Shown: positions 1-9,456 of the stretch, one piece after another | Layout of the letters: the number at the start of each line of letters is the position of its first letter | How positions within the stretch are numbered: position 1 is the first letter of the stretch | NCBI RefSeq assembly: GCF_014650675.1 | Contig: NZ_BMVK01000007.1 | Location: 310,001-374,000 of the forward strand | DNA from: Streptomyces anulatus | GTDB lineage: Bacteria; Actinomycetota; Actinomycetes; Streptomycetales; Streptomycetaceae | Length of the DNA: 64,000 nucleotides | Direction of reading: 5' to 3' | The notes under the pieces: model-generated | Seen by the model: the letters and a program-made list of their open reading frames with translations, nothing else | The model's database searches: none | What the model was told of the DNA's origin: nothing | Position numbers and translations under genes: made by a program

Positions 1-41
1 GAGGTCCATCCGGATCTCCGTTTCACAAGCCCTGGGACGTC

Positions 42-1883
42 ATGCAGATTCGCGACCTTCCGTATTCGGATCCCGGCGACCCCGATGTCCGTTCAGGCCC
101 TCGATTCCTCTACTGGCTCGGGCGCAACCAGCTCGCGGGGCAGGTGAAGGCCCTCTCCTGGGGGCTGCTGCACCAGCTGGGCATCGCCGGTCTCCCGGTC
201 ACCGTGGGTCTCGCCGTCCAGGCCGTCATCGACCGATCCGGGGGGCGGCTCGCCCTGTCCGGCGGCCTCATCATCGTCCTCGGCATCGTGATCGCCGTCG
301 GCGACACCATGCTCCACCGGACCGCGGTGACCAACTGGATCACCGCCGCCGCCCGGGTCCAGCAACTGCTCGCCCGTAAGACCGCCGAGCTGGGCTCGGC
401 GCTGACACGGCGGGTCGCGGCCGGTGAGGTCGTCGCCGTCTCGACCGGCGACGTGGAGAAGATCGGCTGGTTCGTCGAGGCGCTCTCCCGTTTCGCGGCC
501 GCCGCCACCGCCCTCGTGGTGATCTGTGTGGGGCTCGCCTTCTACCTCCCGTCCCTCGGTCTGATGGTGGCGCTCGCCATGCCGGTGCTCGCCCTGGCCG
601 TGCTGCCGTTGCTGCCGCGCGCCACCCGGCGCGCGGACGAGCAGCGCGAGAAGGCGGGCAAGGCCACCGAGCTGGCCTCGGACACGGTCGCCGGGCTGCG
701 CGTGCTGCGCGGGATCGGCGGCGAGGAGCTGTTCCTCGGCCGCTACCGCCGCGCCTCGCAGGAGGTCCGCAGGGCCGCGGTGCGCTCGGCCCGGATGTGG
801 GCGCTGATCTCGGCGGTGCAGGTGCTGCTGCCGGGGATCCTGCTGATCTCCCTGGTCTGGTACGGGGCGACGCTGGCCCGGGACGGCCGCATCGACGTCG
901 GCCAGCTGGTCACCGTCTACAGCGCCGCCACCCTGATGCTGTTCCCGCTGCGGCACTTCGAGGAGATCGCGATGGCGTACTCCTTCTCGCGGCCGTCCGC
1001 CCAGCGCGCGGTGCGCGTGCTGTCGCTGCGCCGCAGTGCGCGGGAGGCCACCGTCGAGGGTGTGACGCCCTCCGGTGATCTGTACGACCCGGCGACCGGA
1101 CTGATGGCCCCCCGGGGGCAGTTCACGGCCGTCGTCTGCGGCGACCCGGACGAGGCGGGCCGGCTGGCCGAACGGCTCGGCGGGCACGCGGAGACCGGCG
1201 AGGAGGACGAGGAGGCTTCGGCGAGGACTCCGTCGGTCCTGCTCGGCGCGGTCGCCCTGGACGAGATCCCGCTGGAAGCCGCACGGGCCGCGGTCCTGGT
1301 CCAGGACAAGGATCCGGTGCTGCTGTCCGGCACGCTCCAGGAGCTGCTGGACATCCCGGCCTCGGGCCTGGTCACCGCCGAGGCGGCGTTGGAGGCGGCC
1401 CAGTGCGGTGACGTGCTGAGCGCCCTGGCGCAGGCCTCCCCCGACAACGACGGGGACCCGATGCGGACCCGGATCACCGAGCGCGGCCGGTCCCTGTCCG
1501 GCGGTCAGCGCCAGCGCCTCGCGCTGGCCCGGTCGCTGGTCACCGACCCGGAGGCGCTGGTGCTCGACGAGCCGACCTCCGCGGTCGACTCGCACACCGA
1601 GGCACGGGTCGCCGCCGGGATCGCGAAGCTGCGCCGGGGCCGTACGACGGTGGCGTTCGCCTCGTCCCCGCTGCTGCTCGACGCCGCCGACCGGGTGGTG
1701 CTCGTCCACGAGGGCGCCGTGGTCGCCGTGGGGGCCCACCGCGACCTGCTGCGCACCGAACCCCGCTACCGGGCGGTCGTCACCCGGGAGACCGACGACG
1801 AGGCGGCCGCCGCGAGCGCGCTGAACGGCGTCGGCGAAGTCCCCGCCATGAAGAGCACCCAGGAAATCGAGGAGAGGGCATGA
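42..1883 (+). CDS. ABC exporter half, degenerate Walker A (NBD1)
   Basis: This 613-residue protein is an ABC exporter half: an N-terminal six-helix membrane domain (about residues 30-320) and a C-terminal ATPase domain. The ABC signature LSGGQ (about residues 485-489) and Walker B LVLDEP (about 505-510) are intact. The place of Walker A, near residue 365, reads AVVCGDPDEAGRL, with no GxxGxGKS/T, and the H-loop position reads AFASSP, so the switch histidine is missing. It overlaps the next gene by ATGA, so the two products are very likely co-translated as a heterodimer. Paired with its partner it supplies the signature of the single consensus ATP site. The substrate is unknown; export of a drug, lipid or peptide is inferred only from the family. 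The start at 42 is the first ATG giving a normal N-terminus, and the promoter lies largely outside the window. Confidence 0.9.
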   Translation: MQIRDLPYSDPGDPDVRSGPRFLYWLGRNQLAGQVKALSWGLLHQLGIAGLPVTVGLAVQAVIDRSGGRLALSGGLIIVLGIVIAVGDTMLHRTAVTNWITAAARVQQLLARKTAELGSALTRRVAAGEVVAVSTGDVEKIGWFVEALSRFAAAATALVVICVGLAFYLPSLGLMVALAMPVLALAVLPLLPRATRRADEQREKAGKATELASDTVAGLRVLRGIGGEELFLGRYRRASQEVRRAAVRSARMWALISAVQVLLPGILLISLVWYGATLARDGRIDVGQLVTVYSAATLMLFPLRHFEEIAMAYSFSRPSAQRAVRVLSLRRSAREATVEGVTPSGDLYDPATGLMAPRGQFTAVVCGDPDEAGRLAERLGGHAETGEEDEEASARTPSVLLGAVALDEIPLEAARAAVLVQDKDPVLLSGTLQELLDIPASGLVTAEAALEAAQCGDVLSALAQASPDNDGDPMRTRITERGRSLSGGQRQRLALARSLVTDPEALVLDEPTSAVDSHTEARVAAGIAKLRRGRTTVAFASSPLLLDAADRVVLVHEGAVVAVGAHRDLLRTEPRYRAVVTRETDDEAAAASALNGVGEVPAMKSTQEIEERA

Positions 1884-3661
1884 TCGGCGTCGCACCCCCG
1901 GCGTACGACCCCGCGGCCCCGGAGTCGGCGACGACGCTGCCCGTGGGCACGCCGACGACCGTGCGGAGTTACGTACGGAGTCTGCTGCGCCGGCACCGCA
2001 GGGCGTTCGTCGTCCTGATCGCGGTCAACGCGGTGGCGGTGATCGCCTCGATCACCGGACCGTATCTGCTGGGCGGGCTGGTGGAGGACCTGTCCAACGG
2101 CGTCACCGACCTGCATCTGGAGCGCACGGCCGCGATCTTCGCGGTCGCGCTGGTCGTCCAGACCCTGTTCACGCGCAGCATGCGGCTGCGCGGGGCGATG
2201 CTGGGCGAGGAGATGCTCGCCGATCTGCGCGAGGACTTCCTCGTACGGTCCGTCGGGCTGCCGCCCGGGGTCCTGGAGCGGGCCGGTACGGGCGATCTGC
2301 TGTCCCGGATCACCACGGACATCGACCGGCTGGCGAATGCGATGCGCGAGGCCGTGCCGCAGTTGGCGATCGGCGTCGTGTGGGCCGGTCTGCTGCTCGG
2401 CGCGATGACGGTGACCGCTCCCCCGCTGGCGCTGGCCGTGCTGGTAGCGCTGCCGGTGCTGATCGTGGGCTGCCGCTGGTACTTCCGCCGCGCTCCCTCG
2501 GCGTACCGCTCGGAGGCCGCCGGTTACGCGGCCGTCGCCGCGATGCTCGCGGAGACCGTCGACGCCGGGCGGACCGTGGAGGCGCACCGCCTCGGCGACC
2601 GCCGGGTGGCGCTGTCGGACCGGCGGATCACGGAGTGGACGGCCTGGGAGCGGTACACGCTGTTCCTGCGTTCGGTGCTGTTCCCCGTCATCAACGCGAC
2701 GTACGTGACGATCCTCGGCGCGGTTCTGCTGCTCGGCGGCTGGTTCGTGCTGGAGGGCTGGATCACGGTCGGGCAGTTGACGACGGGAGCGCTGCTGGCC
2801 CAGATGATGGTCGACCCGATCGGTCTGATCCTGCGCTGGTACGACGAGCTCCAGGTGGCCCAGGTGTCACTGGCCCGGCTGGTCGGCGTCCGGGAGATCG
2901 AGCCGGACGCGGGCGACGCCGGGGTCGGTCCGGACGGCCGGGACGTGCGGGCGGACGACGTCCGGTTCGGTTACCGGGAGGGCGTCGACGTCCTGCACAA
3001 GGTGTCGCTCGACGTGGCTCCGGGCACCCGGCTCGCCCTGGTAGGACCCTCCGGCGCGGGCAAGTCCACGCTGGGCCGTCTGCTGGCGGGGATCTACGCG
3101 CCGCGCACCGGTGAGGTGACGCTCGGCGGGGCGGAGCTGTCGCGGATGACGGCGGAACGGGTCCGCGAGCACGTGGCCCTGGTCAACCAGGAGCACCACG
3201 TCTTCGTCGGCTCGCTCCGGGACAACCTCCTGCTGGCCCGCGACGGGGCGAAGGACGCGGAGCTGTGGGCGTCGCTGGCCGCGGTCGACGCGGACGGCTG
3301 GGCGAAGGCCCTGGAGGAAGGGCTGGACACCGAGGTCGGCTCGGGCGGGTTCGCGCTGACCCCGGCGCAGGCCCAGCAGATCGCGCTGGCCCGTCTCGTG
3401 CTGGCCGATCCGCACACGCTGGTGCTGGACGAGGCGACCTCGCTGCTGGACCCGCGGGCCGCCCGTCACCTGGAGCGTTCACTGGCCCGGGTGCTGGAGG
3501 GCCGCACGGTGGTGGCGATCGCGCACCGGCTGCACACCGCGCACGACGCGGATGTGATCGCGGTCGTGGAGGACGGCCGGATCAGCGAGCTGGGCAGCCA
3601 CGACGAGCTGGTGGCGGCGGACGGCGCGTACGCGTCCCTGTGGCGGTCCTGGCACGGGTGA
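1880..3661 (+). CDS. ABC exporter half, degenerate signature motif (NBD2)
   Basis: This 593-residue partner of the preceding gene also has a membrane domain (about residues 35-320) followed by an ATPase domain. Here Walker A is perfect (GPSGAGKST, from about residue 389), Walker B with its glutamate (LVLDEATS, about 514) and the H-loop histidine (AIAHRL, about 549) are present. The signature LSGGQ is replaced by LTPAQ (about 493-497). The start codon overlaps the upstream stop as ATGA. The heterodimer would therefore have one working ATP site, made of this Walker A/B/H-loop with the partner's LSGGQ, and one dead site made of the two broken motifs. This pattern is known for heterodimeric bacterial exporters of the TM287/288 class, but complete loss of Walker A in one half is at the strong end of it. 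Confidence 0.92.
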   Translation: MIGVAPPAYDPAAPESATTLPVGTPTTVRSYVRSLLRRHRRAFVVLIAVNAVAVIASITGPYLLGGLVEDLSNGVTDLHLERTAAIFAVALVVQTLFTRSMRLRGAMLGEEMLADLREDFLVRSVGLPPGVLERAGTGDLLSRITTDIDRLANAMREAVPQLAIGVVWAGLLLGAMTVTAPPLALAVLVALPVLIVGCRWYFRRAPSAYRSEAAGYAAVAAMLAETVDAGRTVEAHRLGDRRVALSDRRITEWTAWERYTLFLRSVLFPVINATYVTILGAVLLLGGWFVLEGWITVGQLTTGALLAQMMVDPIGLILRWYDELQVAQVSLARLVGVREIEPDAGDAGVGPDGRDVRADDVRFGYREGVDVLHKVSLDVAPGTRLALVGPSGAGKSTLGRLLAGIYAPRTGEVTLGGAELSRMTAERVREHVALVNQEHHVFVGSLRDNLLLARDGAKDAELWASLAAVDADGWAKALEEGLDTEVGSGGFALTPAQAQQIALARLVLADPHTLVLDEATSLLDPRAARHLERSLARVLEGRTVVAIAHRLHTAHDADVIAVVEDGRISELGSHDELVAADGAYASLWRSWHG

Positions 3662-3670
3662 GCCGCCCGG

Positions 3671-3700
3671 CGGACGGCCCGGGGGTCACCGGGCCGTCCG
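3671..3700. terminator. Bidirectional hairpin between convergent genes
   Basis: A perfect 12-bp inverted repeat (3671-3682 and 3689-3700) with a 6-nt loop GGGTCA lies just after the ABC gene and overlaps the last codons of the minus-strand MFS-spermidine synthase gene. There is no U-tract, as is common for Streptomyces terminators. Confidence 0.7.
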
Positions 3701-5242
3701 GGTACGGCTGGGCTGGAGGAGCTGGTCGACGGGTGCGTGGTCGTCGGTGAGCACCCGGGCGTTCCCGGTCCAGGAGACGAGATCGTCCCCGGTGGCGATC
3801 TTCCAGCCGACGTCCCGGGCGTCCAGCGCTTCCTGGATCGCGGGGGCGTCGACCGGCCGGCCGGAGGCGACCACCACCAGATTGCCGCCGATGGTGGACG
3901 CGGTCGGGTCCAGCCCGATGTCCACGGGCTTCCCGAGGAGGGCGACGTGCTGGAAGGTCTCGGCGAGGGTGGCGACCTCGGCGCGGGCGAAGGCCAGCTC
4001 ACCGTGGTCGATGAGGTTGGCGACGTACAGGCCGTCCGCGTCGAGCGCCCGACGGACGTCTCCCAGCGCCTGCGACGTCGTGAGGTGCCACGGCACGCTG
4101 ACTCCTCCGAAGGCGTCGCCCACCACCAGGTCGTGGCTGCCCGCCTCCAGCCTGCGCAGGCCCAGCCGGCCGTCCTCCACGCGTACGTCGACGCCGGTCG
4201 ACGCCGCGAGGCCCAGCCGGTCGCGGTCGATGCGCGCGACTCCGCCGTCGATCTCGGAGACGACGCTCCGGGTCCCGGGGCGTGAGGCCGCGAGGTAGCG
4301 GGGGAAGGTGAGGCCGCCGCCCCCGATGTGGTGGGCGGTCAGCGGCTCGCCGGCGGGGAAGGCGGTGTCGACCACCGAGGCGATGGCGCGCACGTACGCG
4401 AACTTCAGGTGCGCCGGGTCCTCGACGTCGACGTAGGAGTGGCTCAGGCCGTCGAGGACGAGGGTGCGGCCGCTGTCCCGTTCGGGGTCCGCGACGACCT
4501 GTGCGCAGTGGTACCGGGTCTCCGCGTCACAGCCGCCGGGGGCGAACGCGGTGGCGAGGGAGCCCGCGACGACGGTGGCGAGCGCCACGGCCGAGGCGCG
4601 CCGCCAGCGGCGGGCCCGCCATCCGGCCAGTGCGGCGCCGAGCACCAGCAGCGTGCCGAGACCGATCAGGATGGAGCTGACGGGCAGCCGCGAGACCAGG
4701 ACGAATCCGGTGAGGACGGTGCCGACGATGGCTCCGAAGGTGCCCACGCCCGACAGCCGCCCGACGACCGTCCCGGTCTCGGCGAGGCTGGTGAGCCGGA
4801 GCTTCGTCACGAACGGGGTCACCGCGGAGAGCAGTGCGCCGGGCACCAGGAGGGTCGCCGACGCGACCAGCAGGAGCAGCGCCGGCGACCACTGGGCGGC
4901 GGTGCGCAGCAGGAGCGGGGTGAGCGCGACGACCACGCCCGACACCCCGAGCGCCGGGCCGATGAGCCGGTGCGGATCGACCTGGTCCGCGATGCGCCCG
5001 CCCAGCCAGGAGCCCAGGGCGATGGCGGTGAGGGCGATGCCGATCACCATCGTGCTGGTTTCCAGGGTGAGGCCGAGGTACGGGGCCAGCAGGCGCAGGG
5101 CGACGATCTCGACCACCAGGACCGCGGCCGATGATCCGAACACGAGGACCGCGGCGGCGCGGGGGCCCAGGCCGTGATCGCGGGGCGGGCCGTCGGCCAG
5201 GGGGGATTCGTCGGCCACGGGCGAGGGGGGCGAGGTGGTCAC
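3686..5242 (-). CDS. Membrane-anchored spermidine synthase-like fusion protein
   Basis: The protein has about 518 residues. The N-terminal half (about 25-230) contains eight or so hydrophobic segments of the MFS-like type found fused to spermidine synthases. The C-terminal half (about 260-510) is a Rossmann methyltransferase-like aminopropyltransferase domain, with a glycine-rich SAM/dcSAM loop (HHIGGGG), an acidic strand end (EID) and VVGDAF. The GTG start at 5242 begins the peptide VTTSPPSP; upstream in-frame codons run through intergenic DNA and the divergent gene, so they are rejected. It is convergent with the ABC exporter and divergent from the NADH dehydrogenase. Whether these fusions make polyamines or modify something else at the membrane is not settled, so the substrate is left open. 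Confidence 0.85.
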   Translation of the reverse strand: MTTSPPSPVADESPLADGPPRDHGLGPRAAAVLVFGSSAAVLVVEIVALRLLAPYLGLTLETSTMVIGIALTAIALGSWLGGRIADQVDPHRLIGPALGVSGVVVALTPLLLRTAAQWSPALLLLVASATLLVPGALLSAVTPFVTKLRLTSLAETGTVVGRLSGVGTFGAIVGTVLTGFVLVSRLPVSSILIGLGTLLVLGAALAGWRARRWRRASAVALATVVAGSLATAFAPGGCDAETRYHCAQVVADPERDSGRTLVLDGLSHSYVDVEDPAHLKFAYVRAIASVVDTAFPAGEPLTAHHIGGGGLTFPRYLAASRPGTRSVVSEIDGGVARIDRDRLGLAASTGVDVRVEDGRLGLRRLEAGSHDLVVGDAFGGVSVPWHLTTSQALGDVRRALDADGLYVANLIDHGELAFARAEVATLAETFQHVALLGKPVDIGLDPTASTIGGNLVVVASGRPVDAPAIQEALDARDVGWKIATGDDLVSWTGNARVLTDDHAPVDQLLQPSRTRTAR

Positions 5243-5491
5243 CGCAGCATCCTCGCACGGGGGCGGCTGCCGAACTCCCCACGCTGCGCAGGGCGGAGAG
5301 GGCGGCCGACCGGACCCCGGGGTCCATCGGAGACGGCGGCGGTCGGCCGCCGCGCCACCGTGCCCGGGGCCCCCGTTCACCCCTGTCAGGAGGCGGATGC
5401 CGGGGCGTCCGGTTAAGGATGAGGGGTGAATCACCCGGTAGACGGGGCAGGCGAGCGCAGAACCACGCAAGCCCGAGAAGGGACGCAGACC

Positions 5492-6853
5492 GTGGCACCA
5501 CCCAGGATTCTCGTCGTCGGCGCCGGCTTCGCAGGCGTCGAGTGCGTACGCCGCCTGGAGCGCAGGCTCGCTCCGGGAGAGGCCCAGATCACGCTCGTCA
5601 CGCCGTTCTCCTACCAGCTGTATCTGCCGCTGCTCCCCCAGGTGGCCTCCGGGGTGCTGACACCCCAGTCCGTGGCGGTGTCGCTGCGCCGCAGCCGCCG
5701 CCACCGGACGAGGATCGTGCCGGGCGGGGCGATCGGCGTGGACACGCAGGCGAAGGTCTGCGTGATCCGGAAGATCACGGACGAGATCGTGAACGAGCCG
5801 TACGACTACATCGTGCTGGCGGCGGGCAGCGTCACCCGGACCTTCGACATCCCCGGGCTGCTGGACAACGCCCGGGGGATGAAGACGCTGGCCGAGGCCG
5901 CCTACGTACGGGACCACGTCATCGCCCAGCTGGATCTGGCGGACGCCAGTCACGACGAGGCCGAGCGCGCCTCCCGGCTCCAGTTCGTGGTGGTCGGCGG
6001 CGGTTACGCGGGCACCGAGACGGCCGCCTGTCTCCAGCGCCTGACCACGAGCGCGGTCCGGCACTATCCTCGGCTGGACGCGCGGCTGATCAAGTGGCAT
6101 CTGATCGACATCGCGCCCAAGCTGATGCCGGAGCTGGGCGACAAGCTGGGGCAGGCCGCCCTGGAGGTGCTCCGCAAGCGGAACATCGAGGTGTCGCTCG
6201 GGGTCTCGATCGCCGAGGCGGGGCCGGAGCAGGTCACGTTCACCGACGGCCGGGTGCTGCCCTGCCGGACCCTGATCTGGACCGCCGGAGTGGCCGCCAG
6301 CCCGCTGATCGCCACGCTCGGCGCGGAGACCGTACGCGGCCGGCTCGCGGTCACCCCGCAGCTGAACCTGCCGGGCGTGGACGGGGTGTTCTCGCTCGGG
6401 GACGCGGCCGCGGTGCCCGACCTGGCGAAGGGCGACGGGGCGGTCTGCCCGCCCACCGCGCAGCACGCGATGCGCCAGGGCAGGGTGCTGGCGGACAATC
6501 TGATCGCCTCGCTGCGTCATCAGCCGCTCCGGGACTACGTGCACAAGGATCTGGGGCTCGTCGTGGACCTCGGCGGCAAGGACGCCGTGTCCAAGCCGCT
6601 GGGCATCGAGCTGCGTGGGCTGCCCGCGCAGGCGGTGGCGCGCGGCTACCACTGGTCGGCGCTGAGGACGAACGTCGCCAAGACCCGGGTCATGACGAAC
6701 TGGATGCTGAACGCGGTCGCCGGTGACGACTTCGTACGGACCGGGTTCCAGTCCCGCAAGCCGGCGACGCTGCGGGACTTCGAGTACACGGACGTCTATC
6801 TGACGCCGGAGCAGATCAAGGAGCACACGGCGGCGACGGTCATCAGGCACTGA
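5492..6853 (+). CDS. Type II NADH dehydrogenase (NAD(P)/FAD oxidoreductase)
   Basis: This is a pyridine nucleotide-disulfide oxidoreductase of the NDH-2 family, 453 residues. It transfers electrons from NADH to quinone at the cytoplasmic face of the membrane without pumping protons. The FAD-binding motif (ILVVGAGFAGVE) is at the N-terminus and the NAD-binding motif (FVVVGGGYAGTE) is near residue 170. A third flavin contact (VFSLGDAAAVP) is near 305, and the C-terminal region is the amphipathic stretch typical of NDH-2. The GTG at 5492 is chosen because GAAGGGA lies 8-9 nt upstream and the flavin motif starts immediately after; an upstream GTG at 5426 would add 22 unlikely residues. It is divergent from the spermidine synthase fusion and convergent with the DNA ligase. 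A carotenoid- or ferredoxin-linked reductase role is a less likely alternative. Confidence 0.88.
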   Translation: MAPPRILVVGAGFAGVECVRRLERRLAPGEAQITLVTPFSYQLYLPLLPQVASGVLTPQSVAVSLRRSRRHRTRIVPGGAIGVDTQAKVCVIRKITDEIVNEPYDYIVLAAGSVTRTFDIPGLLDNARGMKTLAEAAYVRDHVIAQLDLADASHDEAERASRLQFVVVGGGYAGTETAACLQRLTTSAVRHYPRLDARLIKWHLIDIAPKLMPELGDKLGQAALEVLRKRNIEVSLGVSIAEAGPEQVTFTDGRVLPCRTLIWTAGVAASPLIATLGAETVRGRLAVTPQLNLPGVDGVFSLGDAAAVPDLAKGDGAVCPPTAQHAMRQGRVLADNLIASLRHQPLRDYVHKDLGLVVDLGGKDAVSKPLGIELRGLPAQAVARGYHWSALRTNVAKTRVMTNWMLNAVAGDDFVRTGFQSRKPATLRDFEYTDVYLTPEQIKEHTAATVIRH

Positions 6854-6869
6854 GCCGTCACGCACGTCC

Positions 6870-6900
6870 GAGCGCGTCCCGGGCTCCCCGGGGCGCGCTC
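6870..6900. terminator. Hairpin between NDH-2 and DNA ligase
   Basis: A 14-bp stem with one G-T pair (6870-6883 and 6887-6900) and a 3-nt loop separates two convergent genes. It touches the ligase stop codon, so it can serve both strands. Confidence 0.65.
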
Positions 6901-8434
6901 ACCGCTGCCGGGACAGGACGGTCTCCACGGTGTCCGCCTCCCGCGCGGTCTTGTCCTCCCGGTAGCGCAGGACGCGGGCGAACCGGAGGGTGACCCCGGC
7001 GGGGTAGCGGGTGGAGCGCTGGAGTCCGTCGTAGGCGATCTCCACGACGAGTTCCGGGCGTACGGTGACGACATATCCGTCGTCGTCGGTCGCCAGCTCC
7101 GTCAGCTTCTCGGTCTGCCAGTCCAGCAGGGCGTCCGTGAGGCCCTTGAAGGTCTTGCCGAGCATCGCGAACGTACCGTCGGGCCGGCGTGCGCCCAGGT
7201 GCAGGTTGGAGAGCTTGCCGGTGCGCCGGCCGCTGCCCCGCTCGACGGCCAGCACCACCAGGTCCAGGGTGTGCACGGGCTTCACCTTCAGCCAGGACGC
7301 GCCCCGGCGGCCCGCGCTGTAGGCGGCGGTGAGGTCCTTGGCGACGACGCCCTCGTGGCCGCGTTCCAGGGTGTCGGCGAGGAACGCGTCGGCCGCCGCG
7401 CGGGCCTGGGTGTCGTCCGGATCGGCGACGAGGGTGCGCCGGACCCGCAGGTTCTCGGGGAGGAGCCGGGCCAGGGCCGCGTGGCGGTCGGCGAAGGGCC
7501 GGTCGAGGAGGTCCTCGTCGTCGACGAGAAGCGCGTCGAAGAAGACGGGGACGACGGGCACGTGCGCCGCGGCTCCGGCCACGTCCCGCCGTGAGCCCAC
7601 CCGGGAGGCGGTCTCCTGGAACGGCCGGGGTCTGCCGCCCTCCCCCAGGGCGATCAGCTCGCCGTCCAGGACGAAGCGGCGCGCGTCGAGCGCGGCGACG
7701 GCGGTGACCAGTTCGGGCAGCCGGTCGGTGATGTCGTCGAGGGCCCGGGTGTAGGCGCGGATCCGGTCGCCGTCCCGGTGGACCTGCACCCGGATCCCGT
7801 CGAGCTTCTCCTCGACCGCGCACGGGCCCAGCCTGTCGAGCGCCTCGCCCACCGATGCGGCGCTCTGCGCGAGCATCGGCTGGACGGGCCGGCCGACGGT
7901 GAGGCGGAAGGCCCCGAGCGCTCCGGGTCCTTCCGCGAGGAGGACGCGGGCGACGTCCTGGAGCGATCCGGCGAGCATCACGGCGCGCCGGACGTCGGCG
8001 GGCGGGGCTCCGGCGGCGTGGGCCAGGGCGTCGGCGGCGACGGCGTCCAGGGCGCCCTGGCGTACCTCGCCGGTGAGGAGGGCCCACAGGAAGCGCTGCT
8101 CGTCGGCGGTGGCGGCGGCGAACAGGGCGCGCAGGCGCTCGCGGCGCAGGGCCTGGGATCCCGGGCCCGAGGTGGCGGCGAGGGCGGTCAGCTCGGCGTC
8201 GACGCCGGTGACGGTGAGCGTGGGCCCTGAGGCGGGCTCCACGGGGTCCCCGAGGCTCCGCCGGCCGACGCCGATGCGGCCCTGGGGCAGTCGTCCGGCG
8301 AGGTACGGGATGACGACGGGGACGTCCTCGGGTCCGGCGTTCCGGAAGAGATCGGCGAGGAGCGCCGTCTTGCGGGACCGGGCGGAGGTGGCGGCGACCG
8401 CCAGGGACACCTGGGCGAGCTCGGCGAGCAGCAT
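6899..8434 (-). CDS. lig: ATP-dependent DNA ligase (LigB type)
   Basis: This 511-residue enzyme is an ATP-dependent DNA ligase of the actinobacterial LigB type, additional to the essential NAD-dependent LigA. The order is an N-terminal DNA-binding domain (about 1-190), the adenylation domain with motif I EEKLDGIR (the lysine near residue 212 is adenylated), further nucleotidyltransferase motifs (FVLDGE, FDALLV, HEGVVAKDL, WLKVK), and a C-terminal OB fold ending near residue 505. All the canonical catalytic motifs I, III, IIIa, IV and V can be seen. It joins nicks during repair. The ATG at 8434 gives the normal LigB N-terminus (MLLAELA). The neighbouring genes give no functional hint. Confidence 0.93.
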   Translation of the reverse strand: MLLAELAQVSLAVAATSARSRKTALLADLFRNAGPEDVPVVIPYLAGRLPQGRIGVGRRSLGDPVEPASGPTLTVTGVDAELTALAATSGPGSQALRRERLRALFAAATADEQRFLWALLTGEVRQGALDAVAADALAHAAGAPPADVRRAVMLAGSLQDVARVLLAEGPGALGAFRLTVGRPVQPMLAQSAASVGEALDRLGPCAVEEKLDGIRVQVHRDGDRIRAYTRALDDITDRLPELVTAVAALDARRFVLDGELIALGEGGRPRPFQETASRVGSRRDVAGAAAHVPVVPVFFDALLVDDEDLLDRPFADRHAALARLLPENLRVRRTLVADPDDTQARAAADAFLADTLERGHEGVVAKDLTAAYSAGRRGASWLKVKPVHTLDLVVLAVERGSGRRTGKLSNLHLGARRPDGTFAMLGKTFKGLTDALLDWQTEKLTELATDDDGYVVTVRPELVVEIAYDGLQRSTRYPAGVTLRFARVLRYREDKTAREADTVETVLSRQR

Positions 8435-8526
8435 GCTGCCATGGTGCTACGGGGCGGAGCGCGTCGCCCGCCCGCGCGGGACCGGCCCGGACGCTCCCCG
8501 AGGCGGCCCGTACGCCGCGAGGGGCG

Positions 8527-9318
8527 TCATATGTAGTTGAGGGCTGCGGCCCCGCCCACTCCTCCGAGGACCATGAAGGCCGGCATCAGCACCTTCATCT
8601 CCACCCAGCTGCCGGCCCGGAAGCGCATGGCCTTCGGCGGGCCGATCGGGTACCAGCGCTTGCGGCCGATGGGGATGGGCCACAGGATCGGGCAGCCCGA
8701 GACGGTCAGCGCGTCGCCGATGTCGTGGACCAGGGCGCCGAGCACGATGGGCAGGCCGAGCCACATGTACTCCTGGCCGGGGGCGTCGAAGAGCCAGCCG
8801 GCGCCGTTGCCCGGCTGGTCCAGGACGCCGGCGAGGATCCAGGCGCTGGTGGCGCCGAGCAGCCAGACGAGGACGTCGCTGGAGACCCGGGCGGCCCGCC
8901 ACAGCAGTCCCTCGACCGCGAGCACCAGGTGGACGAAGAGGATCGCGAGGACGGCCCAGCGTCCGCCGAAGATCGCCGCGGCGGAAGCGCCGCCGCCGAT
9001 GAGGACGGCCCAGAGCCAGGTGTGGGTCAGGGTCCGGTGGCCGCCGGTGCGGCGGGGGTCGCCGGCGCTCCTGGTGGCCTTGTAGACGGCGTAGGAGAGC
9101 TTGTCGACGATCTCGCAGAGGGCTTTGGAGACGGGGCCGAAAGCGCGCGAGATGGTCGCGGACTTGTGGTCGAGGTCGGGGGCGAGCGCCGCTCCGGCGC
9201 AGATCAGCGCCCCGACGACGAGGACCGGCCAGGGCATCGTGTGGCCCGCGGCGGTGGCCGCCGCGCCCACCCCCAGCCAGGCCGCCGCCCCTGACAGAGA
9301 GTGTGCCGGTCCCATCAT
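8527..9318 (-). CDS. Membrane-bound metal-dependent hydrolase (YdjM-like)
   Basis: The protein (about 263 residues) is rich in hydrophobic segments (about residues 8-60, 115-180 and 190-215 and the C-terminal end). It carries the histidine/aspartate pattern of the LexA-regulated YdjM-type membrane hydrolases: PAHSLSG at the N-terminus, APDLDHKSATISR near 45, HRTLTHTW near 92, and a later HDIGD. These would bind metal at the membrane; the substrate is unknown in this family. Two adjacent ATG codons (9318 and 9315) could start it, and GGGA about 10 nt upstream favours 9318. It is divergent from the RNA helicase. Confidence 0.82.
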   Translation of the reverse strand: MMGPAHSLSGAAAWLGVGAAATAAGHTMPWPVLVVGALICAGAALAPDLDHKSATISRAFGPVSKALCEIVDKLSYAVYKATRSAGDPRRTGGHRTLTHTWLWAVLIGGGASAAAIFGGRWAVLAILFVHLVLAVEGLLWRAARVSSDVLVWLLGATSAWILAGVLDQPGNGAGWLFDAPGQEYMWLGLPIVLGALVHDIGDALTVSGCPILWPIPIGRKRWYPIGPPKAMRFRAGSWVEMKVLMPAFMVLGGVGGAAALNYI

Positions 9319-9456
9319 GGTCTTTTCCCGCCCCCAGCGCTTCGTACGCCCATCACCGGTACGGCGCGGGCAGGTTGAGACCGCAGCGTATCGTCCGTGA
9401 TCTTCGTGCCGTCCGCCGGTTCCCTCATCCGGGCGGAAGACAGGCAAGATGGGGGC

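Noticed and set aside
93..1895. 600-codon open frame on the minus strand opposite the first ABC gene
   Set aside because: It is an antisense shadow produced by high GC; the protein is low-complexity Arg/Gly/Gln-rich with no family features, while the plus strand encodes clear ABC motifs.
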